Counted from the first letter of the stretch, positions 46,125 through 57,825 are shown. The stretch is DNA of 64,000 nucleotides from Leptospira wolbachii serovar Codice str. CDC (GCF_000332515.2 NZ_AOGZ02000014.1:625001-689000); one strand, 5' to 3'. The notes: generated from the sequence alone by a model not told the origin. Translations and numbers: made by a program.

Positions 46125-46988
46125 ATGGACTCTCTATTCGGTGCTGTTTTGACACAACTTCCGGACCTTGAAAAAAACCTGCTGGTATCATGGTTACAAG
46201 TGCAAGGATTCGTCGTAAAAGAATGTACGCAGAAAACTTGGAAAGACCATCCCGATTCCATTCGTATTTTTTCCAAACCAACGCCAGAGATTGCAAAAGA
46301 ATTACTTGATTGGAGCATCGAACCAATATTATGCGGTAATTTCACAAAAGAAGAAAAGGAAATTTATAAAAACATAGGTGTCTCGCTACTTTGGGAAAAA
46401 CCATACACAGAAATCCATACTTTGCCATGTAAAACCTTACCTATGTCAAAATTAACTTGGGTTGTTTACACAAAAGACCAAACACTTGACAAACACCTGT
46501 CAGTTTTTTTAAAATCGATGGGGCAAACTGTATTTACTGAAGGGAGTATAGAGTTTCTTTACAAACGAATCCAAACAGGGCCCTGTCATTTTCTTATTTT
46601 AGATTGGGATGTAATGGATCCAAGAACCGTAATTCCCGAACTTTCCAAACTAAAAAGAGAAAAACAGTTTTTATCCATTGGAATCAAAGACTTTATGAAG
46701 GAACACCTTTATAGGGATTTAAAAACAGGAATTGGAACCATCTCAGAAGTACTTGTTTCTAAATCTGATTTTTGGGATGTGTTACTCCACTCTTTCCCTC
46801 TTAGCGAGGAATCGAAAGAACGCAGTGATTGGAAGGAAATCTCAAATTCTGTTTCCAAACTCAGTTTTACTTTCCAAGAAAAACAAATTCCGATAGCAAT
46901 GCAGCTAGTTGAAACAACGGTTTTAAAGAAAACACCGGTCTTCCCACAAATTCAAAATCTCTTAGATCTTTATAATTGGTTTTTATGA
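46125..46988 (+). CDS. Protein with a degenerate receiver-like domain
   Basis: 287 residues. The segment LTWVVYTKDQTLDKHLSVFLKSMG, then FLILDWDVMDPRTVIPEL, follows the fold pattern of a response-regulator receiver, with Asp in LILDWD at the phospho-acceptor strand, but the acidic pair and the later Lys are not evident. No output domain is recognised. The first 110 residues are unassigned. Possibly a non-phosphorylated signalling adaptor; function unknown. Convergent with the 257-residue gene. Confidence 0.68.
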   Translation: MDSLFGAVLTQLPDLEKNLLVSWLQVQGFVVKECTQKTWKDHPDSIRIFSKPTPEIAKELLDWSIEPILCGNFTKEEKEIYKNIGVSLLWEKPYTEIHTLPCKTLPMSKLTWVVYTKDQTLDKHLSVFLKSMGQTVFTEGSIEFLYKRIQTGPCHFLILDWDVMDPRTVIPELSKLKREKQFLSIGIKDFMKEHLYRDLKTGIGTISEVLVSKSDFWDVLLHSFPLSEESKERSDWKEISNSVSKLSFTFQEKQIPIAMQLVETTVLKKTPVFPQIQNLLDLYNWFL

Positions 46989-46999
46989 TCACTCTCAAT

Positions 47000-47773
47000 T
47001 CATTCAAAAAGTAACATATCATCGCTAGAAAGTTCACCAGCCCCACGATTCGGGAAAGCCTGTTCAAAAAAAAGTGCGGCTAACAAATCGAAGTCTTCAT
47101 CCTCTGCTCGATTTTCTAATTCCCAAAGTTCATTTCTGCGTTTGATGAGTAGAGATACAGTGGCATCTTCCAAGGCAAATTCAATCTTCAACCGGTTCAA
47201 GGTGCGGATGAAAAAATTTAAATTATAAATTACGTAATCTCTGAAGTAAGTAAGACCTGCGATCGTTGGTTCATATTTCAAAAGTGCTTCTGTCAAATAA
47301 CAGGCTGTTTTTAAATCTTCTGTTGCCCCTGTTTCTTTATACGCTTTAAAAATATGGTGAACGGTTTCATGCATGGATATTGTGGAATGGTATGAGTCTT
47401 CAATGAGTCTGATCGCTTCTGGATGTGATTCCATGTAGGCAAATACATCGACAATTTCACGATTGGCCGCAGCACGTTTTCTTTCGGCATCACTCGGATC
47501 ATTGGTGATTGTTGGATCCACAAGTAGGATAAAAAGATATTTGGTTTCGAATGCAAACCGGGATTCTTTAGGAATATAGTATTCGATCCAGATGGGTTCT
47601 TTGTAGTAATCTATAGATTCTTGGAAGCTGAGTTCCGGCGTAACTTTGAGGGATTTGAGTTTTTTTACATCATCAGTGATGACTTTTTTTCCTTCCACCC
47701 GAGTTTTACTGCGTTTGATTTGTCGCAGTTCCGACTTATTTAAAAGCGGCTTGGGTTTGAAGGAAGAATCCAT
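47000..47773 (-). CDS. Conserved hypothetical protein
   Basis: 257 residues, mostly helical and charged, without signal peptide or membrane helix. A His-rich helix reads EDSYHSTISMHETVHHIFKAY, which could bind metal, but the HExxH zinc-protease signature is absent. The N-terminal 50 residues are very basic, the C-terminus acidic. Last gene of a minus-strand run (trkH, 344-residue protein, UbiA-like, thioredoxin-like). Function unknown. Confidence 0.68.
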   Translation of the reverse strand: MDSSFKPKPLLNKSELRQIKRSKTRVEGKKVITDDVKKLKSLKVTPELSFQESIDYYKEPIWIEYYIPKESRFAFETKYLFILLVDPTITNDPSDAERKRAAANREIVDVFAYMESHPEAIRLIEDSYHSTISMHETVHHIFKAYKETGATEDLKTACYLTEALLKYEPTIAGLTYFRDYVIYNLNFFIRTLNRLKIEFALEDATVSLLIKRRNELWELENRAEDEDFDLLAALFFEQAFPNRGAGELSSDDMLLFE

Positions 47774-47790
47774 GTTATATCATCGACAGT

Positions 47791-48300
47791 TTAGAAAAAG
47801 CGCAAAAGAAAAGAACGTAACCAAAATCCAATGGGGCTTAAGATTCCCGTATCAGAAAACACAACCCTTCCCTCTTCATTCAAAAAAACCGTTGTAGGGT
47901 AAGCTGTGATTCGCCATTCCTTCAAAATTCGGTAATCGGCCGAATAGATGGGATGTTTGGCATCTGGGGTGAGTTTTGTCAGAACTTCTTTCGTTTCCTC
48001 TGAATCTTCTGCTTCCAAAACAGAAAGGAAGATGGTGGATTTTGGCAATAACTTTAAGTTCGCCTCTAAAATGGGAGCATAGGCTTTGCAGACCGTACAC
48101 CAAGTGGCCCAGAAATACACCACCTTGGGATGGCCCTTCCAGGAATTAGCTTCGGTCGGTGTAGTGGCCAAAATTTCAATGGGAACCCCTGGACGAGTGT
48201 CCCTTCCCTTAAAATAGGCAAAACAAAGGGTGGTCGAAAAAAAGAAAACAAAGGCGGAGACCACCTTCCATCCGTACGGTAACTGCTTCCAAATTTTCAT
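47791..48300 (-). CDS. Thioredoxin-like (TlpA/ResA-type) protein
   Basis: 169 residues. One N-terminal membrane helix (about 12-30) anchors a periplasmic thioredoxin fold: VVYFWATWCTVCKAYAPIL with the redox pair CTVC, and the cis-proline loop in ITAYPTTVFLNEEG. Probably a thiol reductant for exported proteins or cytochrome assembly. It lies 5 bp after the UbiA-like gene, so they are cotranscribed. Confidence 0.88.
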   Translation of the reverse strand: MKIWKQLPYGWKVVSAFVFFFSTTLCFAYFKGRDTRPGVPIEILATTPTEANSWKGHPKVVYFWATWCTVCKAYAPILEANLKLLPKSTIFLSVLEAEDSEETKEVLTKLTPDAKHPIYSADYRILKEWRITAYPTTVFLNEEGRVVFSDTGILSPIGFWLRSFLLRFF

Positions 48301-48305
48301 AGTCT

Positions 48306-49205
48306 TTATTGTAAGACTGGTGGTTGGCCGGATATGTTCCCAAACATCAAAAATAAGATGAGGAGTAACCAGATAAATCCAGAAGTGAGGACACTTACAT
48401 CCGTGAGGATGGCTTTTGTGGGGTTATGACCCATATTCTTGATATAGATGATGTAAAGAGAGCGAAAGATGGCGTAGACTACAATCGGAACCGTATACAC
48501 CATATAAGGAGTTCCCAAACTTTTTGCGGTCTCTGGACTCACCGCATACATCACATAACTAACAAGAGTTAGAGTAGCTACAACTCCCATCATCAAATCC
48601 AAAAATTCAATGGAATACTCTTCTAAAATTTTTCTATGTTTACCTGCATCGGTTTTTAAAATATTGATCTCTCCTCTGCGTTTGGAAAATCCCCAAAAGA
48701 GTGCCAACATAAAGGTACAAAGTAATAACCAATGAGAGAACTCTACTCCAATGACAACGGCACCCGCAATGGCGCGTAATACAAATCCAATAGAAATACT
48801 CATTACATCCAGAATCACAATATGTTTCAAAACCTTACTGTACAACATATTAAAAAGAAGGTAAAAGATGGTAAGGTAAAAGAAAATTGGCGACAATTTA
48901 TATGCACCAATCAGGGCCACCGGCAAAATCACACCAGTGATTGCCAAAGCAATTCCCGAATCCAACTCCCCACTCGCAAGAGGTCTATGTTTTTTTTCGG
49001 GATGTTTTGCGTCTTCTTTTTGATCCAAAAAATCATTAAAGACATATTGGCAACTAGCAACGAGAGAAAAACAAAGGAAAGCCAAACAAACTTTTGTTAA
49101 TGAAGGAAGTTCGAAGATTTTTTTAGAAAAAATCAATCCGGCAAACAGGATGATATTTTTCACCCACTGAGGAACTCGCATTAACTTAAGATATAGTTTG
49201 ATCAT
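48306..49205 (-). CDS. UbiA-family prenyltransferase, decaprenyl-phosphate phosphoribosyltransferase-like
   Basis: 299 residues, about eight to nine membrane helices. LMRVPQWVKNIILFAGL at the start and NDFLDQKEDAKHP-KHRPLASG match the NDxxDxxxDxxHPxKxxRP pattern of DPPR synthases (the mycobacterial enzyme that makes decaprenylphosphoryl-5-phosphoribose) more closely than quinone-type UbiA. The second aspartate motif is less evident. Its product in Leptospira would be a polyprenyl-phosphate pentose donor for envelope glycans; this is inference. Overlaps the 344-residue gene by 4 bp. Confidence 0.82.
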   Translation of the reverse strand: MIKLYLKLMRVPQWVKNIILFAGLIFSKKIFELPSLTKVCLAFLCFSLVASCQYVFNDFLDQKEDAKHPEKKHRPLASGELDSGIALAITGVILPVALIGAYKLSPIFFYLTIFYLLFNMLYSKVLKHIVILDVMSISIGFVLRAIAGAVVIGVEFSHWLLLCTFMLALFWGFSKRRGEINILKTDAGKHRKILEEYSIEFLDLMMGVVATLTLVSYVMYAVSPETAKSLGTPYMVYTVPIVVYAIFRSLYIIYIKNMGHNPTKAILTDVSVLTSGFIWLLLILFLMFGNISGQPPVLQ

Positions 49206-50236
49206 TTTTTCTTCACTTTATGAGCTTCAATGAATTTCATTTTTAATTTGATAGTTTTCGCATCTTTGAGTGTTGGAAATACCAAATGGATTTGAGGGTT
49301 CGAGCCCGTTGTAATCATTTCCACAAGTTCACCTGGCGTTTGTTTACCGGCTGTTTTGATATCTATAATTTTCAAAAAATCTTGATAGTCTTCGGGCAAT
49401 AAACTTGGACTCACCATTATCTTTTTAGTGTAAATTTCTTTTCCTTTAGTATCAAAAATTGAAATTTGATCCAATACAAAACGAATTCCTCTTTGTTCTA
49501 GTGGATCAATGCGAAGACCACCAAACGTTGACATAGATTTTGTTAATTCCCATTCATATTCGACCCAATTCCCTGTGTCTTTTTTCAAAACAGGTTTTGT
49601 TACCATCATAGAATCAGAAGTTTCTGGTTTTTCTCTACTGATGAATGTATAGAGTTTGATGGACTGGTCTTTCATCACTGGAAATTTATATTGGAAATAA
49701 GCGATTCCTGCGATAATGCTGAAAACTACGGCGCTAACCAACCCAATTCGAAATTTTCTCAAAAATCGAAAATGGTCTAAATTGGTTACATAACGTGTTC
49801 TAAATTCTTTTTTTGATTCCAAGGATAAAAACTCAAAAGTTTCAATGGCTGAAGACAAAAGGTCATCCATTTCCTTCCAGCTGAGTTCGGAAAGTTTCCC
49901 CAAAGACTCTAAGAATCGAAATTGTTTTATTTTTTTATTTGATTCGGGAAGAACAAAACCTTGGAGATTTCCACCAAAAGGAATTTCTTTTTGGTTGGTT
50001 CTTAACAATTGAAAGTTTACCAAATCATAAACCAAGTAACGAAATAGAAGTTTTGCATCTTCCAATTTGTCGTTGGACAATAGAATCTCTAGGGATTCCA
50101 ATCGGGATTCCAATGAAGACAAAACTTTTTTTTGAGTCTCTTTTTGTTTCTCAAATATCAGCTCCTCTGCAGTTAGAACCGGGGCCTTCCAAAACGAAAA
50201 AAATAGATCTCGAATATGTAATTTCACAAATACCAA
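49202..50236 (-). CDS. Single-pass membrane protein of unknown function
   Basis: 344 residues. The first about 165 are cytoplasmic and helical (KVLSSLESRLESLEILL), followed by one membrane helix (about 171-193, GLVSAVVFSIIAGIAYF) and an exported C-terminal beta-rich domain (about 195-340). No family recognised. The 4-bp overlap with the UbiA-like gene suggests a joint role, for instance as a partner in glycan lipid synthesis, but the sequence does not show this. Confidence 0.7.
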   Translation of the reverse strand: MVFVKLHIRDLFFSFWKAPVLTAEELIFEKQKETQKKVLSSLESRLESLEILLSNDKLEDAKLLFRYLVYDLVNFQLLRTNQKEIPFGGNLQGFVLPESNKKIKQFRFLESLGKLSELSWKEMDDLLSSAIETFEFLSLESKKEFRTRYVTNLDHFRFLRKFRIGLVSAVVFSIIAGIAYFQYKFPVMKDQSIKLYTFISREKPETSDSMMVTKPVLKKDTGNWVEYEWELTKSMSTFGGLRIDPLEQRGIRFVLDQISIFDTKGKEIYTKKIMVSPSLLPEDYQDFLKIIDIKTAGKQTPGELVEMITTGSNPQIHLVFPTLKDAKTIKLKMKFIEAHKVKKK

Positions 50237-50281
50237 GTCTTCCCTATCCTCAAAATACTAAAACTGATTTTTATGTCCATT

Positions 50282-51808
50282 CTAACCAACTTGGATTTTC
50301 ACACCATCGTCAACAGTCCCCATTTTTGGAACTCCTGAGTGGCCTGTGGCTGCAATCAGAACCGTAAAAATCCCTACACGACCCACATACATGACAGCGG
50401 CATAGAATAACTTTTCAACGTCTCCCAACTGGGAAGTGAGATTCAAACTAAAACCCACTGTCGAAAACGATGAGATCAGCTCGAAAAAGATGACATGTAA
50501 AGAATGTTGGTTTTGGTCCAAAATTCCAAGAAATATAAATACAAAAGCCAAGGCAATGGTAGCGAGAAAGTAAACTCGGATAGCAACAGCGACCGAATTC
50601 CTGGATACAATCTCTCCAAACAACATAACTGGTTTTGAAGGTTGGATGACGTTTTTCAAATAGGCAAGTAACAGAACAAAGGTGGTGATTTTAATACCAC
50701 CGGCAGTACCTTGTGGACCACCGCCGATAAACATAAGGACAGTTATGATGATGACCGTAGCATCATTTAGATGCCCGAGGTCCATTGTCGAAAACCCAGC
50801 TGTTCGGGAACAGACAGACATAAAAAAAGCATTCGAAATTTTATCAACCAGAGCCATTCCATGGAAGGTATGTGGGTTGGAACGTTCCAAAAAATAAATT
50901 CCAAGAAAACCAAACAGAAGCAAGGCGGAAGAGCCATAAACAAGAAGTTTTGACTGGATCCTTGTGGTTTCTCCCCGTAAATGTTTGTTATAGTCTTCAA
51001 TGCGGTTTTCTAAAAATGCAGAAAACTGTGCGGGAAGTAACAAAAACCTCGGAACATTCCCAGTTTTCAGTGCTTTTTCCATCATTAGAGTTTCTGCCAT
51101 CACTTCAATGCGGTAGACAATCCGTACAAAAACTGTGAGTAAAAACTTCTCCAAAAGAATGATTACGGGAAATCCAATCCCTCCAAAAATTACAAGTCCA
51201 GAAACAATGTATAAAGAAAAAGGATCCAAACGTAAGGCACTCAAATCATCTGTGATCGAAAAACCAGCGTTATTGAACGAAGAGATCGCTGTGAACAAAG
51301 AAAAGAACCAGCGAGTGTTTCCCCCTTCCACACCGTCCGGCATGTGCAGATAAAGTCCAATCGCACCTAAAATTTCTAGGGAGAAAGAAATATTGATAAT
51401 GGAAAGTAACATCCGATTCACTTCGTTTGTGGCAAGTGACTCAGTTTCCGCCTGGGTATCAATAGCGGCACCCACAAAGGCATTAAACCGAGCGTTCCGA
51501 GAAATTCCTTGGGTGATAAGAAATCCAACAATTACAGTAAAACTAATGATCCCAAGACCGCCTAGTTGGATGAGAAAAAGCATAATCCAATGGGTTCCTG
51601 GATTGAGTCCAGAGAGGGGAACCGGTGAGAGCCCTGTCACACAGATGGAAGAGGCAGAAAGATAAAAACTATCCACGTAGGAAAGTTCCCCTTCTTCAGA
51701 AATATAGAGGGCAATCGATCCGATAAGGATGGCGGCAAAGAATCCCAGACATACAAGTCGGGCAAAAGACAATGTTCGAAAAAATCGATTGAAGCGCGCT
51801 AGTGGCAT
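50282..51808 (-). CDS. Potassium uptake protein, TrkH/KtrB family
   Basis: 508 residues. Four membrane-pore-membrane repeats with filter glycines: CVTGLSPV, FNNAGFSI, SRTAGFST and FSTVGFSL, typical of K+ translocating subunits. It would work with a cytosolic TrkA/KtrA subunit, which is not in the window. First gene of the minus-strand run ending at 47000; divergent from fusA. TrkH and KtrB cannot be separated by eye. Confidence 0.92.
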   Translation of the reverse strand: MPLARFNRFFRTLSFARLVCLGFFAAILIGSIALYISEEGELSYVDSFYLSASSICVTGLSPVPLSGLNPGTHWIMLFLIQLGGLGIISFTVIVGFLITQGISRNARFNAFVGAAIDTQAETESLATNEVNRMLLSIINISFSLEILGAIGLYLHMPDGVEGGNTRWFFSLFTAISSFNNAGFSITDDLSALRLDPFSLYIVSGLVIFGGIGFPVIILLEKFLLTVFVRIVYRIEVMAETLMMEKALKTGNVPRFLLLPAQFSAFLENRIEDYNKHLRGETTRIQSKLLVYGSSALLLFGFLGIYFLERSNPHTFHGMALVDKISNAFFMSVCSRTAGFSTMDLGHLNDATVIIITVLMFIGGGPQGTAGGIKITTFVLLLAYLKNVIQPSKPVMLFGEIVSRNSVAVAIRVYFLATIALAFVFIFLGILDQNQHSLHVIFFELISSFSTVGFSLNLTSQLGDVEKLFYAAVMYVGRVGIFTVLIAATGHSGVPKMGTVDDGVKIQVG

Positions 51809-51844
51809 ATTCCCCTAATCTCTACTTTCTCCAGGATTTTCCCT

Positions 51845-51873
51845 TTGACCAAAAATCCCAAGTACTTTACAAA
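51845..51873 (+). promoter_or_regulatory. fusA promoter
   Basis: TTGACC (51845-51850), 17-bp spacer and TACAAA (51868-51873), about 60 bp before the fusA ATG, which is preceded by GAGG. Good fit to a sigma-70-type promoter. Confidence 0.55.
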
Positions 51874-51934
51874 CGCAGTCCATTTCAGATTTTGGTAGAA
51901 TCAATTCAACTTTAACCATTATTTTGAGGAAAAT

Positions 51935-54052
<2,118 letters not shown>

Positions 54053-54082
54053 ACCTTTCTTCGTCAGTCGTTCGATTTTGGA

Positions 54083-54107
54083 AAAGGCGGGTTCTCCCGC
54101 CTTTTTT
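54083..54107 (+). terminator. Intrinsic terminator after fusA
   Basis: A 9-bp stem AAAGGCGGG/CCCGCCTTT (54083-54091 with 54096-54104, loop TTCT) runs into six T (54102-54107). It lies 30 bp after the fusA stop. Confidence 0.92.
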
Positions 54108-54154
54108 ATTGCCCTCTATCAGCCAGGTGTCGATACTTTTAGCAGGGATACCGG

Positions 54155-54793
54155 ATGCTAAGACTGCGATACATTCTATTTTTTTTGGGTTTCTTTCTCA
54201 TACTCCCCATATCCTCCAAACAAAACCCAACAACGGAAGTCCCTTCCGCTTACCGTGTTCTAAAAGGCGATTCCTGGTTTGGAATTGCAAAAAAATTTAA
54301 AACCTCCGCCGAGACCTTAGCCAAGTTAAATGGACGTACCACTAAAGAGAATTTATACGAAAGGGAATTACTTCGAATTCCCAAAGGAGAGGAGAAAGTT
54401 TCCCTTTCCCCTGCCTCTCTTCTTACCGAAAAACCAGCCCTTCCTTTGGTGCAGAAAGAAAAGGTAGTAAAAAAATTTTCCGAACTGACCTATGACCCCC
54501 ACAAAGGAATCCAATTCCAACGTGGAGTCTCCTCACTAGTCCGAGCAAGCCTTCCCGGCAAGGTAGTCCATGTGGATTATATGGATGGATATGAAAACTT
54601 TGTGATTTTAGAACATCAAAATGGACTGTATTCCGTTTATGGAAACTTGGAAAGAATCCAAGTTACGGAAGGCCAACAAGTAAAGTCAAAAGACCGGTTG
54701 GGAATTTTGGCAAAAGACAAAGGCCTTTATTTTCAAGTGAACAAACAAAAATTAAGTTTGAATCCCGAACGAATATTAGAGGCCGGAATTTAA
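54155..54793 (+). CDS. Exported LysM protein with degenerate M23 (LytM) domain
   Basis: 212 residues. Signal sequence (hydrophobic about 6-20), a LysM peptidoglycan-binding repeat (about 33-77: YRVLKGDSWFGIAKKFKTS to LLRIPKG) and a C-terminal LytM fold (from about 125: GKVVHVDYMDGYENFVILEHQNGLY). The M23 zinc ligands are lost: the usual HLS position reads YGNLERI and the HxH strand reads LYFQVN. It is therefore probably a regulator of a cell-wall hydrolase, like EnvC or NlpD, not an enzyme. Its TAA overlaps the next ATG by one base. Confidence 0.85.
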   Translation: MLRLRYILFFLGFFLILPISSKQNPTTEVPSAYRVLKGDSWFGIAKKFKTSAETLAKLNGRTTKENLYERELLRIPKGEEKVSLSPASLLTEKPALPLVQKEKVVKKFSELTYDPHKGIQFQRGVSSLVRASLPGKVVHVDYMDGYENFVILEHQNGLYSVYGNLERIQVTEGQQVKSKDRLGILAKDKGLYFQVNKQKLSLNPERILEAGI

Positions 54794-56022
54794 TGGCAAA
54801 CTCAGTCCTTTTCCAATCAGGTTCCGTATATCGAAATGGGAAATTGGAAACGAATGACCTTCTCGTTGATGGAGAAAAAATTTCTGCCATCGAACCCAAT
54901 CTCTCGCCAAGCAATGAAACCATCAAAATTTCTCTTCAGGGGAAAAAACTTTATCCTGGTTTTATCAATTCCCATGACCACCTACTAGCAAGTTATCTAC
55001 CCAAAGTTGGAGGAACAGAAAAACATCAGTCTTGGTTGTCCTACGACAATCTCTATAAAAGTTCTGGGGTCTTCGCAGAACGCCAACAAGTAGATCCAGA
55101 AATTTTATATTATCTTGGTGGTTATAAAAATCTTTTTGCCGGAGTCACGACTGTATTTGATCATATCCCTCATCAAATACAAAATCCATTCCGGGGAATC
55201 CTACCCGTAAAACTGATTTCCGATTATACACTCGCCCACTCGGTCGGAACTTATAGTTTGGGTTGGGGAGAAGGACCTGCTTTAGAATACCGAATGGCAG
55301 AACACGCGGGACTTCCTTTTGTGACTCATTTAGCAGAAGGAGTCGATGATGATTCGAAACAATCCCTTCGTTTGCTTGAAAAAATGGATGCTCTTGGCGG
55401 ACATTCTGTACTCGTACACTGTTTGCCCTTCGGACAAAAAGAAGTCGAAAAAATTTTAGAAAAGGGAGCCTCCGTTGTTTGGTGCCCTACTTCCAACCTT
55501 CATATCTTTGGAAAAACCACCAATATCAAACTTTTTTTAGATATGGGAGTTAATGTATGTTTGGGGACAGATTATTCTCCGAGTGGATCTGTTCATTTAC
55601 TCGATGAGTTAAAAACTGCGAAGTCTATCTACTTTGGGTTATATGGTGAAGAATTAGAAGAATCAACACTTCTTAAAATGGTCACCGAAAATCCAAGAAA
55701 GGCTTTTCGATTAGGAAATCCAGATGCACTTATGCCTGGTCTATCTGCCGATTTACTGGTAGTAAACGACGATAAAAAAATATCAGAAATCAATGTGTCA
55801 GATCTATCTTGGAAACATATTGATTTAGTTGTGATCGATGGGTATCCCATTTATGGGTCAATAGAATACAAGTCACTCTTTCTTCATTTCGGTTTAGAAA
55901 CAGAAGAATTTTCCATTGATGGTAAAATCAAGTTGGTTGCTGGTTCACCAAAAAAACTCTTGAAACAAGTTTCTGACAGTGTCGGTTATAAAAAGAGTTT
56001 GGCTTTTTTACCTAATTTTTGA
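54793..56022 (+). CDS. Amidohydrolase-family metal-dependent hydrolase
   Basis: 409 residues. The composite beta-sandwich start (VYRNGKLETNDLLVDGEKISAI) and the barrel ligands are seen: GFINSHDHLL (His-x-His), VTHLAEG, LVHCLPFG and CLGTDYSPSGS with the catalytic Asp. The pattern fits the SsnA/TrzN/cytosine-deaminase-like branch of cytosolic deaminases and chlorohydrolases. Substrate unknown. One-base overlap with the LysM gene. Confidence 0.85.
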   Translation: MANSVLFQSGSVYRNGKLETNDLLVDGEKISAIEPNLSPSNETIKISLQGKKLYPGFINSHDHLLASYLPKVGGTEKHQSWLSYDNLYKSSGVFAERQQVDPEILYYLGGYKNLFAGVTTVFDHIPHQIQNPFRGILPVKLISDYTLAHSVGTYSLGWGEGPALEYRMAEHAGLPFVTHLAEGVDDDSKQSLRLLEKMDALGGHSVLVHCLPFGQKEVEKILEKGASVVWCPTSNLHIFGKTTNIKLFLDMGVNVCLGTDYSPSGSVHLLDELKTAKSIYFGLYGEELEESTLLKMVTENPRKAFRLGNPDALMPGLSADLLVVNDDKKISEINVSDLSWKHIDLVVIDGYPIYGSIEYKSLFLHFGLETEEFSIDGKIKLVAGSPKKLLKQVSDSVGYKKSLAFLPNF

Positions 56023-56047
56023 AAATGAAGCGCAAGCGAGGCATGAG

Positions 56048-57100
56048 TTGTCAGGTCCCATAGTTCGTAATTACAAAGGAGGTTCCATCGTCTACTTCGA
56101 GAAAGACAAGGCGGAGGATATCTTTGTACTACAAAAAGGTCGTGTTGTACTAACTTACACGAATATCAACGGTGTGGAGCTGAAAGAGGATGTAAAACTC
56201 GGTGAGTTTTTCGGAGTTAAGAGTGCCATCGGTCGTTACCCCAGAGAAGAAACGGCACAAGTCATTGGAGCCGCTACAGTTCTTGTCTTCAAAGTCCCCG
56301 AATTCGAAAAATTTGTATCTGACAAAACCCATTTGATCATCAAAATGCTAAAGGTGTTCTCAAGCCAACTCCGGCAGGTCCACCGCCAGGTTAGGGAAAT
56401 CCTCGGCCAAGGGGAAGCCAAGAATCCGGCCTTCGAGCTCATGAATGTGGCCGAAGTTTATTACAAAAATGGCAATTTTGAACATGCGGCTTATGCCTTT
56501 GAAAAATACCTACAACATTATCCGGACGGAATGTACGTAGATCGGGCAAGACAACTTGTCGATTTAGCTCGGAAAAAAACACCATTCCCTCTCACCATAC
56601 AAGAGTTAGTATACAAACCGGAACCGGGTGCACAATCGGGTAAACTGCAAGAGATGTTAAAAACCATGGCAGTACCAGCGCAAAATTCCACTTCCAGCGT
56701 TGATCCAAATTCCATCCTTTCCCAATACGACAAAGCATCAACTTTAATGAACGCAGGAAAGTATGCCGATGCCATTGATCTTTTTAAAATGGTTTCAGAG
56801 AGAACAGATTCGGTTACGCAGGAAGAAGAACAGTTTGTAGAAAATTCCATGTTTTACATGGGTAAGTCTAGTTTCAAAGCGAAAGACTATCCTGGTGCGA
56901 TCACACATTTTTCTAATTTTATTAAAAAATATCCCAAGGGTCTTTTACTCAAAGAAAATCTTTACCACCTAGCACTCGCTACAGAGGCATCCGGTGATAA
57001 AGAAAAATCTAAACAATTATTCCAAAAGGTAACTCAAATGCCACCTTTGGATGATAGTATCTCAGAAGATGCTAAATCCAAACTCAAGGGAGGGAAGTAG
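56048..57100 (+). CDS. Cyclic-nucleotide-binding domain protein with TPR repeats
   Basis: About 350 residues from TTG 56048, which has GAGG six bases upstream; an in-frame GTG at 55979 would overlap the amidohydrolase and adds a tail unlike the domain. Residues about 5-110 form a CNB domain ([35 protein letters not shown]). TPR-like repeats follow ([18 protein letters not shown] and [17 protein letters not shown]). There is no helix-turn-helix, so it is not a DNA-binding Crp. Immediately followed by a Crp-like gene, suggesting a joint cyclic-nucleotide response. Confidence 0.85.
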   Translation: MSGPIVRNYKGGSIVYFEKDKAEDIFVLQKGRVVLTYTNINGVELKEDVKLGEFFGVKSAIGRYPREETAQVIGAATVLVFKVPEFEKFVSDKTHLIIKMLKVFSSQLRQVHRQVREILGQGEAKNPAFELMNVAEVYYKNGNFEHAAYAFEKYLQHYPDGMYVDRARQLVDLARKKTPFPLTIQELVYKPEPGAQSGKLQEMLKTMAVPAQNSTSSVDPNSILSQYDKASTLMNAGKYADAIDLFKMVSERTDSVTQEEEQFVENSMFYMGKSSFKAKDYPGAITHFSNFIKKYPKGLLLKENLYHLALATEASGDKEKSKQLFQKVTQMPPLDDSISEDAKSKLKGGK

Positions 57101-57744
57101 TGAACGACCAGATGTTGGAAGCTATGTTTGGAAAGTTTGGTAAAGTATTCCAACCAAACGAAGTATTGTTTTGTGAATATGAACCAGGAAACGACTTTTA
57201 CCTCATCAAAGAAGGGAAAGTAAAAATCACAAAAACCATTGGAACCAGTATCAAAACCTTAGATGTTTTAGAAGCTGGGGATATTTTAGGTGAGATGGCC
57301 ATTTTAGAGGAACAACCGCGTTCTGCCACTGCCATTGCTGTCAATGAAGTTAAGGCTCTCAATTTCAATCGAGCCAATTTTGAGATGCTAATGACCAAAA
57401 ACCCGGCACTAGCAATGAAACTCCTTCATATTTTTTCCTTTCGCATTTATGATCAAAAACGCCGTTTAATGATCCTTCTTATGGATGATATCATTGGAAA
57501 GGTTTGCGATGTCTTTGTTATGTTATACGAAAAACAGTATAACAATGATGTTTATAATGAAATTATCCTTTCTGCTACAGTAGATGACATTGCCAATTGG
57601 TGCGCCCAACCTGTGGGTGAAGTGCAAAAGGTGCTTATGCAGTATGTAAAAACAGGCAAACTAGATCTCTATCCGGATAAAATTGTTATTCACAATATCT
57701 CCGATTTTCAAAGGATAGTGAATCAGAAACGTAAACCTACGTAA
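57100..57744 (+). CDS. Crp/Fnr-family cyclic-nucleotide-binding regulator
   Basis: 214 residues, GTG start overlapping the previous stop by one base. The CNB fold ([39 protein letters not shown]) carries the phosphate-binding cassette with GEMAIL and the RSA motif intact, so cAMP or cGMP binding is plausible. A long dimerisation helix is followed by a C-terminal winged-helix region ([22 protein letters not shown]). Likely a transcription factor; targets unknown. Confidence 0.85.
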   Translation: MNDQMLEAMFGKFGKVFQPNEVLFCEYEPGNDFYLIKEGKVKITKTIGTSIKTLDVLEAGDILGEMAILEEQPRSATAIAVNEVKALNFNRANFEMLMTKNPALAMKLLHIFSFRIYDQKRRLMILLMDDIIGKVCDVFVMLYEKQYNNDVYNEIILSATVDDIANWCAQPVGEVQKVLMQYVKTGKLDLYPDKIVIHNISDFQRIVNQKRKPT

Positions 57745-57746
57745 AA

Positions 57747-57819
57747 GCTCCCATAGCTCAGGTGGATAGAGCACTAGTTTCCTAAACTGGGGACACAGGT
57801 TCGAATCCTGTTGGGGGCA
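57747..57819 (+). tRNA. tRNA-Arg (anticodon CCU)
   Basis: A 73-nt cloverleaf. Acceptor GCTCCCA pairs with TGGGGGC (one G-U), discriminator A at 57819, D arm GCTC/GAGC, anticodon loop TTCCTAA with anticodon CCT reading AGG, and T arm CAGG-TTCGAAT-CCTG. CCA is not encoded. It sits between the Crp-like gene and prmC (6-bp gap), probably cotranscribed. Confidence 0.96.
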
Positions 57820-57825
57820 TAAGAT

